From Heliocidaris tuberculata (lineage: Eukaryota > Echinodermata > Echinoidea > Camarodonta > Echinometridae): DNA of 64,000 nt. The stretch lies in NCBI GenBank assembly GCA_025618425.1, contig CM046844.1, forward strand, positions 1,053,253 to 1,117,252, in the 5' to 3' direction. The position numbers were made by a program, and so were the translations under genes. The notes beneath the pieces were generated by a model. It did no database searches, was not told the DNA's origin, and saw only the letters and a list, made by a program, of their open reading frames with translations. Of the stretch, positions 43,289 through 52,850 are shown in pieces. The stretch's first letter is position 1. Each line of letters starts with the position of its first letter.

Positions 43289-43688
43289 GTCCTGTCTCCA
43301 TTTAGGGGCTCCACTCTTTTACAGAAGGGTCTTAATGACAAGTCTCCCCCCTTCTGTTATGTAGTTGCTGTTCATAGTTATACAGTTCATTTTTATGATG
43401 CCTTATGGCATTTAGCTAGTTACGGGTTTTTGCTGTTTGCAGCTTCTTTCTGTACTGTTACCCTTACTATTTGGCAGGTTTGCCTAAGTGTTATGTAGTT
43501 ACTATAATTGTTTGTATGGTTTTTGACGGTTGAGCCCTCTGAGGGCCATTTGGTAACATTTCGGATCACGGTCCTATTTTCACTGTTACCTCTCATTATC
43601 ACGATCCGAAGTTTTAATGCGATTTCTGACATTGTATTGGAACTAATTTGAATAGGCCTATCCTCCGCTAGTCCTTTTGTGGTAATCT
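43289..43688 (+). other. DIRS 3' non-coding segment
   Basis: Between the recombinase stop and the internal complementary region. T-rich with CATTTCGGATCACGGTCC facing TCACGATCCGAAG (43,555-43,615), a short inverted pair. No coding feature. Confidence 0.5.
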
Positions 43689-43789
43689 AGCAATGTTAAA
43701 CAGGGACAGGTGAGTATGCCGATAATGATGGAAATAACGACACTCAATCAGTGAGTGTCTTATTTACGAATGAGGCATGCTCACCTGTC
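43689..43789 (+). repeat. DIRS internal complementary region
   Basis: The left half, AGCAATGTTAAACAGGGACA through GATAATGATGGAAAT, is the reverse complement of the first about 50 bases of the element. The right half, CGACACTCAATCAGTGAGTG through GAATGAGGCAT, is the reverse complement of the last about 45 bases. Their junction (around 43,735) therefore marks both true termini. It is the bridge used to align the ends during circle formation in the DIRS1 model. Confidence 0.92.
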
Positions 43790-43826
43790 AAGTCTCCCAC
43801 CCTACCTCCCCGTTTCCTGCTGTGTG

Positions 43827-44028
43827 AAGAGGAAGTGACGAGGGATGTAGGTCACGAGGTGACCCCTGACGGGTTGCACGCTGTACGTGCCAGGGGCATG
43901 CATAAATTATGTGGGAGATCTTACCGGTGTTGTTGAGGGTGGGGTGGGGTGAATAGCAATGTTAAACAGGGACAGGTGAGTATGCCTCATTCGTAAATAA
44001 GACACTCACTGATTGAGTGTCGTTATTT
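43827..44028 (+). repeat. DIRS right inverted terminal repeat and terminus
   Basis: 43,827-43,986 is the inverted copy of 38,147-38,305, with a difference near CAGGGGTCACC versus CAGGTGTCACC. The terminal about 40 bases (TGCCTCATTCGTAAATAAGA and CACTCACTGATTGAGTGTCG) are specific to this end and contain the inverted pair CACTCA/TGAGTG. Confidence 0.9.
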
Positions 44029-44031
44029 CTT

Positions 44032-44215
44032 TGTTTTGCCGGTCCGTGGGCGGTCGGTCTTGGCGACCTCTTGGTACTATCTATTTTTTTTTCTAAATTT
44101 TCTTGTGTATTTCTTTTTTTTCTGTCTCGTGGACTGTCGGTCTAGTGAACCTTTTGTCATTGTCGATCTCGTGGGCTCACGATCTACTGGGATGACTCCC
44201 TTCTCTTTTATATTT
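44032..44215. repeat. GTCGGTCTAGTGG-type minisatellite, right side of the DIRS
   Basis: Variants GGTCCGTGGGCGGTCGGTC, GTGGACTGTCGGTCTAGTGA and TCGATCTCGTGGGCTCACG continue the array seen before the DIRS at 37,966-38,106. Confidence 0.65.
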
Positions 44216-44359
44216 TTGATGTTGGCTTTCTGTTCCTTCTTGTACATGTATTTTACTCTGATGAGTGCAAGACGGAAAGTTTATGTAGGGTATATGTCTG
44301 CATGTAATGTTGTTTTTGGTTGTCTTTTTTTGGGGGGGGGCACTCGTTTTTCTTTCAGG

Positions 44360-44680
44360 TTTGTTTTTCCGAAGGTTCATAATTCCGAAACACAAATTTC
44401 CTATGCCTGGGTGGTTAATAATTCCGAAAGTGAAAAAAGTTTTCATAACTCCGAACATTGGTGGCATTATTCCGAAGGTTCATTATTCCGAAGGTTCGTT
44501 ACTCTGACGATTCATATTTCTGAAGGTTCGTAATTCAAAAAATGAAAAAAAGGGTTCGTAATTCCGAAAATGAAAAGGGCTCATAATTCCGAAAAAAAAA
44601 AAAGAAAAGAAAAAGGAAGGCGAATTTATGGGTAAAATGAGATAGGGTCACGATAGGACATTATCGTCGAAAGGGATGGT
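44360..44680 (-). repeat. CATTTTCGGAATTATGAACC minisatellite, copy 2 (inverted)
   Basis: Units GGTTCATAATTCCGAA and GGGTTCGTAATTCCGAAAAT lead into a boundary block with GGTAAAATGAGATAGGGTCA and CGATAGGACATTATCGTC, which is the reverse complement of the 27,240-27,300 boundary. Copy 1 and copy 2 thus share a defined edge. Confidence 0.8.
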
Positions 44681-44727
44681 CGACCTCTTGGCAAAACAAG
44701 TTATTGACGAATCCAGGGGTCGAATGA

Positions 44728-44796
44728 GTAATAATAATAATGATAATATTGGATATTTATATAGCGCTCATATCCACCATGAATGGTGCTCAAGTA

Positions 44797-44832
<36 letters not shown>

Positions 44833-44960
44833 CACAGCATATGTATGGCGCCATATTTCTGTTAACAGTCAAAGGAGCGGGCTCCTCCAATAAAGTCATT
44901 ATTTACACACCTGTTGAAATAGGTTGTTTTGAGGCAAGATTTGAAGTGCCTCCCCCATGA
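44728..44960. repeat. (TAA)n-ATTTATATAGCGC repeat with (ATG)n tract
   Basis: AATAATAATAATGATAATAT, then GGATATTTATATAGCGCTCA, a short unique-looking piece, an ATG-repeat tract at about 44,798-44,831, and GGCGCCATATTT. It belongs to the same dispersed family as 36,862-37,000. Confidence 0.65.
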
Positions 44961-45873
44961 AGAAGAAGAAAGAGAGGGGAAAAAATAGGCAGACAGAGAC
45001 AAGGTGAATTAACTCTTTAAGAATAAAAGGGGAAGAGAGTACAATAAGCTTAATATAAGCTTATTTCATTGTTATATAAACTAAAGAGCCTTTACTCTTA
45101 CTTATGCTCAGATATAAAATATACTGCAATTTACTTGCGTGTTTATATTATTTATAATAAGTTCAGTAATTTGAAATGCAAAGTTTCGTTACCCCAGGGA
45201 CACCCACTTTCATATACCCTCCTAGTACTAGGTGTCTATCCTCTAACCCTCTCATGTTATGCTATCCTCTCCTAGGCCTAATGAATAGTTCAAAACAATG
45301 CATGATACATTAACAAAAAATACAAATATATATTTCAAAACAATTTCTGCAATATAGGCAATCGCTACGCATATTGTTTTGGGAAATTCATTAAGAAACG
45401 GGAAAGGAAAACTATACCTATTCCACGGGGGTTTCCAGGGAGTGGGCAGGGAGTAAGGTTAGCCACACCCTGGAGCTAAATGTAGGGCGCTCCGAAGTGT
45501 TTGACACCCCCTCCCCTGTCCCCGCCCCAAGCTACAACTGTTCCGGTGCCTGGGGCGGGGTGTCTGCAGGAGTCGTGTTTGGGTTGTTTAATGGGTCATC
45601 AAGAAAAAAAAGTAGAAAAAAAGAAAAGAAAAGGAAGAAAAATAAGAATAAGGGAAATCCTCTAAAACCTTGTATGGGTATGAAAAATATATACATCATC
45701 GGATCCAGGGTTTTCAAATGGGGAGGGGGGAAGGTATTCACATAATATTGATTGATTGATTGATTGATATCTTTATTTATAAATTTATAGATTTATAAAT
45801 ATATATTTATAAATATATATATACCATCATCGAGAACGCCAATGCCTTAAATACGGCCTTAAACTACTGGCTC
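44961..45873. other. Intronic spacer, no gene seen
   Basis: A/T-rich DNA with a (GATT)n run near 45,748-45,767 and A/T palindromes to 45,825. The lysine-rich frame at 45,497-45,745 is purine-tract sequence and is not called. Confidence 0.45.
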
Positions 45874-45945
45874 GTCTCCTTGGTCTAGTGGTTAAGGCAT
45901 TGTCGTTCTAAGCCAACGACCCGGGTTCGATTCCCGGCGGAGACA
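45874..45945 (+). tRNA. tRNA gene or SINE head, probably tRNA-Arg(UCU)
   Basis: The 72-base cloverleaf starts GTCTCCT and pairs with CGGAGAC for six of seven acceptor pairs (position 7 mismatched). The D arm is GTCT/AGGC and the T arm is CCGGG-TTCGATT-CCCGG, with a perfect B box GGTTCGATTCC and A-box-like TGGTCTAGTGG. The discriminator is A, followed by six T, a polymerase III terminator. The anticodon arm TTGTC/GCCAA has one mismatch and gives loop GTTCTAA, anticodon UCU (Arg). An alternative pairing TCGTT/AACGA would give AAG but leaves an impossibly short variable loop. The two mismatches leave open a tRNA-derived SINE. Confidence 0.65.
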
Positions 45946-45951
45946 TTTTTT

Positions 45952-46043
45952 CAACCTCTGCAAAAATTTCAAAAAGGGAGGACAGCTCTGGGGAACTTTG
46001 ATTTAAGCTACGCAACTATTATTCTCTTATTTTCATTTCTCAC

Positions 46044-46095
<52 letters not shown>

Positions 46096-46540
46096 ATGAT
46101 AATAATAATAATAACAATAATAATAATAAAAATGTGGCTCAACAAGATACAGCACAAATACTAAAAATTTAAAATGATTTAAAATATAGAAATAATTACA
46201 AGTTGAAGTAATATATGAATATAGAATAAAATTTGGAAAGAATCAAAATTAGAATATTTAGTAGCAGTAACTGATCTCATGAAAATGATTGCAAAAATAT
46301 CAGTGAAAAGCACCCAAAAAAAAGACAAACTCTATCACTTAAAACTGTCAGATACAAAAAAGAAACTATTTCATATTATATTAAAATACCCGAGCAGGTG
46401 CACAGGGTACTGCTAATAGTAAAACAAACACAACAATATAAAATTCCAACAACACAGAAATGCACACACCCAAAATAAGTAGCAAACAAACAAATCAAAG
46501 ATAAATAGACACGCATATACGAGCATAGTATAAATGATTA
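45952..46540. other. Intronic spacer with (TA)n microsatellite
   Basis: A (TA)n run at about 46,048-46,092 is followed by (AAT)n. The remaining A-rich sequence has no recognised feature and may be the 3' end of the minus-strand LINE fragment to its right. Confidence 0.5.
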
Positions 46541-46544
46541 CAAA

Positions 46545-46745
46545 TTTTCACTCCTTTTAAAACCTGTTCTGAAACTGTGCTTTGTCTGTGCAGCTTGCAC
46601 TTCATGGGATAAAGAGTTCCATAGACAAGCGCCTCTATATAAAAAATGTGCGCTTAACAGAATCATTGGCGCCATCTCATCAGTTTTGAAACTGCATGGT
46701 CTTTCAGACGTGAATTTAATGATGCATAACTAATTTAAATATAAA
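46545..46745 (-). pseudogene. LINE C-terminal fragment
   Basis: On the minus strand SFKTDEMAPMILLSAHFLYR, then GACLWNSLSHEVQAAQTKHS and FRTGFKRSENL and a stop. The F.YRGA.LWNSL..EVQ....SF...FK pattern is the C-terminal end of CR1/L2/jockey-type ORF2 proteins. No RT palm is nearby, as expected for 5' truncation. Confidence 0.65.
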
Positions 46746-47079
46746 GATGGATAAGGCAGTGCATTACACCTGGGGTTGGTATGAGATTGGTGATTTTTTA
46801 TTTGACATTTCTCCAGACATGTCATGATTGATATCAATTTTGGTGTGGGAGGAGGATTCCTCGCCAAACTCTGAAAAAATTCATAGATTCGGAGCATCTT
46901 TTAAAGAAAACGGGCCCCTTGTCGGGAAGAGTTAAAGTATTCCAACAATAAACAAGGAGCTCCTCACATTTACAGGAAAAATTTAAATGTACAAATTTGC
47001 TTACGATAATATTCTAGTTTTTCCAACAAAAAAATTGAGTAGGGGAGGTGTCACATCCATTTCCCACTTCAGTGACAAC

Positions 47080-47415
47080 TCACGGGGGGGGGGGGGGGGT
47101 GGCTGGCACAGTCGTTTCGGCCCCTCTTCCCCCTTTTAGGTCACCTTATTTCATTTTCGGAAATATGAACCCTATTTCATTTTCGGAATTACGAACCCTA
47201 TACCATTTTCGAAATTATGAACCCTGTTTCATTTTCGGAATTATAAACACTTTTTTCATTTTCGGAATTACGAACCCTGTTTTATTTTCTGAATTACGCA
47301 CCCTTTTTTTCATTTTCGAAATTACGAACCTTTGGAATTATGAGCCCATTTTCATTTTCGGAATTACGAACCTTTGGAAAGCGAACCTCCAGAAATACGA
47401 ACCTTCGGAAAAACG
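47080..47415 (+). repeat. CATTTTCGGAATTATGAACC minisatellite, copy 3
   Basis: After a 16-G tract (near 47,084) come about ten units of ATTTCATTTTCGGAATTA plus CGAACCCT or TGAACCCT, some shortened. The boundary block seen in copies 1 and 2 is missing on the left. The repeated F-I-F-G-I-T-N-type frame is a by-product of the period. Confidence 0.85.
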
Positions 47416-48925
47416 ACATGTAACCGTCTTTTCAGTGGATCTGACTTCCAGCAATTTTTTGTTTATTTTTACATTTTGCTGGTCCACAAAACAAATTTAG
47501 TGCATGATGAACAATCCACAGAAAAGTATGTTCTCGCTATGCAGTTCTTTTTAAGCTCGCAAGATTAGCTTTAGCATTAAACAATTTTAACAACAGATGT
47601 TACTATTGGCATATACGACACGACTTTCACTTGAGCAAACATGGTAAAGTCCCAAGTGACGTAATTTTACCTTAGGAACACATGATTTCATGAATCCCTC
47701 CGGTCGTGCCCAGGCTTACTCATGGGGTTCGGGAGGGTGAGGGGCTCGGAGCCAAAAGGTTTTCACCTGGATTTACTTTTGTGGAAATTCCGCCGTCCCT
47801 CCCCAGGCTAATTCAGGACGGGGGTGGGGGGGGGGGGGTGGTATCTTTCCCCTAAAATATATAACGATTGATAATTATGTATACCGACCTCGATAGGTGC
47901 GTTTACAAACTGCTCAAAGACCAAATGCGACATTTTTCGTAGTTGCTTCTATCTTGAAATTAGTACAATATAAGTAAGTAGGATCTTGTCAATCCTAAAT
48001 TATTGTTAGTAATGTAAAATAAGATTAAACTTCACTTCAGCTTGCGATTAACATTCAATATTTGTTAAACTGTCGAGTATCAAAAGCAGGCAATTTATCG
48101 TATGCAAATTTATAAGGTTAAATTCTTTTGACAGCCGTAAATGCCGCAGATTCACCATTTAAAAGTTAGTGGAATTTATTCATCTATATTTTATTTTTAT
48201 ATGAGCCTTTTTTTCAAGAAATTTAATTGAGAAGCTTTTCTTATAGGACGACAAAATATCGTTATTTAAATGTCTGGTTTAAGATAAAGCTGCCACGTTT
48301 GCCATTGAATTTCCCGAAAAGAATATGCATTGAATAGAACTATACCTCAATAAAATTATGATCATGTCCATGAATATTTTGTCATCTAAAATATTTTCCA
48401 CCATAAGTTTGATAAGATTCCTAAAATATTGCATGCAAACCTGTTAAAATTATTATACCCACACAAAGTGTGGGAATGCCTTCCTCTGAAAATTGACAAA
48501 TTTCCAACATGAAGGCAGTGGTACATGTGGCACCCATCATTGCCTATGGCTGGTGTGAGTGGGGAAAACTGAAATATGATTTTTAATTTTTTGGCGGGGA
48601 TGGGGTCAAACAAGAATATCGATTTCAGAACGGGAAAGTAATAAGTCCGGGAAATGGGGGGGGGGGGGGGGGGGGAGAGCACGGGCTGGAATTGCCCCAC
48701 CCCTAGAGGGCGCTGCTTAGTACCGACCTGTTTACATGCAATTTGTGTCTGTGTGTTTTTTGTATAAAATTTCATGTTTTGTACTGTGAGTGTTGAATTT
48801 CGGAGTATTTCATCATGTTCATTGGACAAGTCTCTTTCACCTGCTTATGTGTGACTGTGTTGTACTTCTCGATGCCAAAATGAACGGCATACGTCTACAA
48901 TTTGATATGAATACCAGTTTCTACT
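47416..48925. other. Intronic spacer, no gene seen
   Basis: A/T-rich DNA with G tracts near 47,828 and 48,657. CACCCCTAGAGGGCGCTGC near 48,700 may be the end of another small element, but no partner end was found. Confidence 0.45.
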
Positions 48926-49083
48926 ACATCTTAATTGCTGATAAGCCTTTATCTAGGATCAGACCCGCGAACATACCCGACCGGGTCCCAACAAGAGATC
49001 AGCCCAGCCAGAGTTATGTACATCGCAGGGGGAAACTGGGAGGCGTCAAAGGGTGTGGATGAGAGGCCACCGCCCACCCTTAC

Positions 49084-49386
49084 CAGGGGCGGATCTAGCT
49101 TTTTTCCAAGGGAGGGGTTTGAGGGGCTGAGCTGGGTATTGCGAGGGAGCGTAGAGACCGAGCCCGAGCGAGCGAAGCGAGCGAGGGGGGGGGGGTGTGG
49201 GAGGGGGGTATCCCCCCTCCCACAATAGGGAGATTTTTCATTTTTAGGGTTGCTAGCTTGCGATTTTAAGCATACTTGCATGCTCTATTTTTTCTATTTT
49301 TGCCCAAATAAATGTTTACTTGGCAGCCCAAGGGGGGGGGGGGGTTTAAACCCCCTAAACCCCCCCCCCCCGTAGATCCGCCACTG
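49084..49386. mobile_element. hAT-like miniature element nested in the Rex1-like LINE
   Basis: The left end CAGGGGCGGATCTAG and reverse-complemented right end CAGTGGCGGATCTACG are inverted repeats. The LINE sequence CTTACC flanks the left, and CTTACCCA the right, consistent with an 8-bp duplication that lost a base. The interior has G and C tracts, the GAGCGAGCGAAGCGAGCGAG phrase and a GGGAGGGGGGTATCCCCCC hairpin. Confidence 0.75.
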
Positions 49387-49947
49387 CTTACCCACAATTA
49401 CCCTTAGCAACAAGAGATCATTATTATGAATAAGATGGACGAGTTTCGTGCTAATGTAAGGTATGACCATGAGTATAGAAACTCAAGTTTGATTTGTTTA
49501 ACGGAAACATGGTTACACAGTGACATTCATTCCAACATCATTATCATCTCTGGTTTTGATGTTGAGAGACTTGATCGCTCTTTTGAACTAACAAACAAAA
49601 GGAGAGGCTGGGATTTATGTGTATTTGTAAACAGGCAATAGTGTGATAACTTTACATTACGATCATCTACTTGTTGTACGGACATTGAGCTTATGTCTAT
49701 CTCGTTCCGCCCATTTTACCTCCAATGAGAATTTCCTCAAGTTCACGTCATGTTGGTGTATATTCCATCAGATGCAGATAAAGATAACGCTATCCACATC
49801 ATAGAAGATAAAGTGAGTGAACTTACACACGATCTTCCGATTCTCCGGTCATTATCCTGGGGGACTTTGACCATTGAAAATTAGAGGATACAATGCCTCA
49901 TTATCATCAGATCGTTGATTTTGCTACGCGGCGAGGAAATACTTTTA

Positions 49948-51473
49948 GGCCAGGAGCCTGTCCCGAAATAGTCAACCCATTTTACATATGAGATTTGACC
50001 CCTTAAAGGTGCTAAGACCATCCATGTCATTCACAAAAAGCTTGTCAGCTCGAACAAAGCCGCCGGGTTTGGCCACCAGAGCCCCCAAAAGGGCCCCAAA
50101 GTCGGGTCGATTTCAAACCATCTAACATATGCGCCAAGCTTTGTCAGAAGGAAGGTGTATGACTATACATTACCAAAACACCAAAACTGACAAAATTTTC
50201 CGTCGGGATGGGTTGTCAGACCGCCCCTAAAAATTGGGGCAAATTTTTCCCCTTAAGGCCCATGGACCAAATTTTGTCAGAAGGAAGAGTTATGGATGTA
50301 CATCACAAAAATATAAAAACTAAAAGAAATTTCCATCGGGAAGGGGTGTAACACGCCCCTGAAAAAACACCAAAGTGCCCCTAACCCCAGATTTGCTGCC
50401 CAAAATGCTCTTGATATAGAGAAAAAACTTTTTTTGGCATTACAACCTTAATAACTCCAAACTGTCTCATTCAATTCAGCTAAAATTTACATAGTACAGT
50501 CTTGAGTATTATAACTTTCTTGGGGTGCAATTTGGTGTCAAATTATCATTTCAATAATAATTTATTAAATTGTGAAAATTGTACTGCTTTCTCAAAAGTA
50601 GTCAAATGATATTGTCAGGATTATGAAACACACCCATTGTCCATCTGCGCCTGTTTGGCAAGGCATAATAGAGAGCTTGCAAAGTATTTGTGTAATTAAC
50701 ACATGAATGGTAGATTTCAGCATGGCAGCCACATAGCCCAAATACTTAACAAGCTCCTCTATTATCTCTTGTCAAACAGGTGCAGATGGACAATGGGTGT
50801 GTTTACATAATCCTGACATATCATTTGACTACTTTTGAGAAAGCAGTACAATATTCATAATCTAATAAATTATTTATTAGAAAAATTTACCCCAAATTTT
50901 AGGGGCTGTCAGTTTTTTGTGTTTTGTAATGTCCAGTCATACTACTCCCTACTGACAAAGTTTGGTGCATGGGTGAAATGGGGTGAAATCGACCCGACTT
51001 TGGAGTCCCTTTTGGGGGCTCTGGGGGCTTAACCCGGCGGCTACGGTCAGGCTGACAATCTTGTTGTCAATGACTTAAATGGTGTAAGTAACTTTACGGG
51101 GTCAAATCTTATGGGTAAAATGGGGTGACTATTTCGCCGGTCCTCCAAAAATTACAAAAAGGTGTATTTTTTTTATTAAACACACATTGTCATTCTTCTC
51201 CATTGATATCATTTTACATGATTAAACCACTTTTAATTTTACTAGAAATGCTTGATAGCTTAAATGTTTGAATTTATGTATTAATGAAAAAAATTCATAG
51301 ACGTCATATTATTTAGTCGTCAGTGAGGGAGGGAGGACGATTGTAGCCTACAGGCCATCCCCAACGTGAAAATGTCTGTAGGTCATAATCAGGGGCGGCG
51401 CCAGGGTATTTTGATAGGAGGGGCAAGACGACTTAAAGATGACGTCATATTTTTTCGGGACAGGCTCCTGGCC
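49948..51473. mobile_element. Foldback element, about 1.5 kb, TA-flanked, nested in the LINE
   Basis: The termini GGCCAGGAGCCTGTCCCGAA and its exact complement are flanked by TA (49,946-49,947 and 51,474-51,475). The two halves are long inverted arms: 49,957-50,240 pairs with about 50,890-51,137 (ATTTGACCCC, GGGCCCCAAAGTCGGGTCGA), and 50,540-50,700 pairs with 50,735-50,880 (ACTGCTTTCTCAAAAGTAGT, CCCATTGTCCATCTGC). A segment at about 51,138-51,455 without a partner interrupts the right arm and includes a hAT-like left end at 51,390. No transposase. TA duplication suggests mobilisation by a Tc1/mariner-type enzyme. Confidence 0.8.
51390..51455 (+). mobile_element. Orphan left end of a hAT-like element
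   Basis: CAGGGGCGGCGCCAGGG is preceded by GTCATAAT (51,382-51,389). It matches in subfamily (GGCGGCGC) and in flanking 8-mer the orphan right end at 37,341-37,388. The right limit is arbitrary. Confidence 0.5.
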
Positions 51474-52315
51474 TAAAGGTTGTGTTCTTTCACCGAGTCT
51501 CTATATATTGTATACCAATGATTGTGTTTCAAATGCTCCGTCAGTTCATATTTTGAAATATGCTGATGACCCCGTCATTGTAGGTCTGATAAAGGAGAGT
51601 GAAGAGGAATATAGGGAAAGCATTGTCTTTTTTGGAAGGTGGTGCACTGAAAATCACTTAGTACTGAACTCAACAAAAACAACAAAAAATATCTTTGATT
51701 TTAGGAAGAAGAAGGCTCGTAACCCTGTAGAACTTCTTATTCATATCGATGGTGTTCCTATTGCAAATGTGCAGAGTTATAGATATCTACATATGGTAAT
51801 TGACGACCAGTTGAATTGGGTTGAGCAAACAAAAGCTACGTCACTGAAGTGCAACCAAAGACTGTATTTTCTTAGAAAAATGAAACAGTTCCATGTTAAT
51901 GAGAGAATATTATCGGTTATCCAGAGTATAGCATTACTCATGATAGTGTGGTTTGGTATCATATAGTGCAAGACAAAAGGACAATGACAAATTGCGCAGA
52001 GTAGTGAAACAGGCTAGTAAGATTATGAAGTGTGTTGTAGATTTAGATAGAGTATGTGTAGATAAGGTAGTTGCTAAGGCCCGTGCTATCGTAGGTCATA
52101 GCTCCCATCCACTACGAGACAACTACACACTGCTTCGAAGTGGAAGGAGGTGGCAATCAGTAAGGGTAAGAACAAACCGCTACGGTAACTCATTCATTCC
52201 CCTCTCAATTCGTCTTTTGAATGAATTATAGAGATTCTGTACCACGTGATTGAAGGATTGCATTTGATTTCATAACTCTTTAAGGGATACATGTCGTATT
52301 GTCTTGATTATGCAA

Positions 52316-52850
52316 TTATGTTAATGAATATAGATTGGATTGGAATATAGATATAACTCTATAATGTGATGAATTAAATAATGATAATTATTATTAGTAA
52401 ATAATTAATTATAATAATGATGATGAATGATAGCGTTCCACTTGCTATTCATAAGGACCGCTATTCATAGAAAACCGCTATTCATTTAACACGCATTATG
52501 AATAGCGGTCCTTACGAATAGTTATGAATAGTGGTCCTTTTGAACGGAAGTCCTTATGAATAGCGAGGTAATTTGTTTGTGGTTTGCTCGCCATGTAGAA
52601 AGACCGCTATTCATACAAATCGCTATTCATTTAGTCACGCAATATGGACAGCGGTCCTTATGAATAAGTTGTCCTTATGAATAGTGGTCCTTATGACTAG
52701 CGAGGTTACCCCGAATGATAATGATACAAATTATGTCAATGAATATAGATTGGATGGGAACATATATATAATTCTTTATGTGATGAATTAAATGATGATA
52801 ATTATCATTCGTAAATAAACACTTTTAATAATGATGATGAATGATAATAA
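52316..52850. repeat. CGCTATTCAT hairpin array flanked by about 118-bp direct repeats
   Basis: 52,316-52,434 and 52,733-52,850 are direct copies (ATGAATATAGATTGGATTGG, ATGTGATGAATTAAATAATG and ATGATGATGAATGATA with small changes). Between them about a dozen copies of CCGCTATTCAT or its complement ATGAATAGCGG lie in both orientations, often next to AAGGACC/GGTCCTTA, so the block can fold into many nested hairpins. It begins right after the Rex1-like LINE 3' end. Confidence 0.8.

Larger units (their letters stand above)
38131..44028 (+). mobile_element. DIRS1-like tyrosine-recombinase retrotransposon, about 5.9 kb
   Basis: Left and right termini are inverted repeats of about 175 and 160 bp with few differences. 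Between them lie a gag-like ORF, an RT-RNase H ORF and a tyrosine recombinase, in DIRS order. Just inside the right repeat is an internal complementary region whose two halves are complementary to the two extreme ends, the defining feature of DIRS1-like elements and the template for making a circular intermediate. No target duplication is visible, as expected for recombinase-mediated integration. The termini are very similar, suggesting a fairly recent copy, though coding frames carry breaks. It lies in sense orientation in intron 3 of the modular gene. Confidence 0.93.
48940..52231 (+). pseudogene. Rex1-like LINE, interrupted by two DNA elements
   Basis: The pieces, in order, are a basic leader with HRRGKLGGVK near 49,022, the endonuclease (MDEFRANVRYDHEYRNSSLI, CLTETWL, then VYIPSDADKDNAIHIIEDKV, LGDFDH and QIVDFATRRGNT by 49,945), and the RT (KGCVLSPSLYILYTND, KYADDPVIVG at about 51,558, YRYLHMVIDDQLNW). 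The C-terminus (HPLRDNYTLLRSGRRWQSVR, NRYGNSFIPLSIRLLNEL) stops at 52,231. The LR.NYTLL.SGRR ending and VYIP.DA endonuclease block are typical of the Rex1/Babar branch of the CR1 group. Sequence between the endonuclease and RT palm is missing. The YADD is intact, but stops and shifts make the copy dead. Confidence 0.8.

Noticed and set aside
38131..44028. Endogenous retrovirus
   Set aside because: There is no protease, DDE integrase or envelope; a tyrosine recombinase and an internal complementary region identify a DIRS retrotransposon.
45874..45945. tRNA-Leu(AAG) reading
   Set aside because: That anticodon register leaves a one-base variable loop, whereas leucine tRNAs have a long variable arm.
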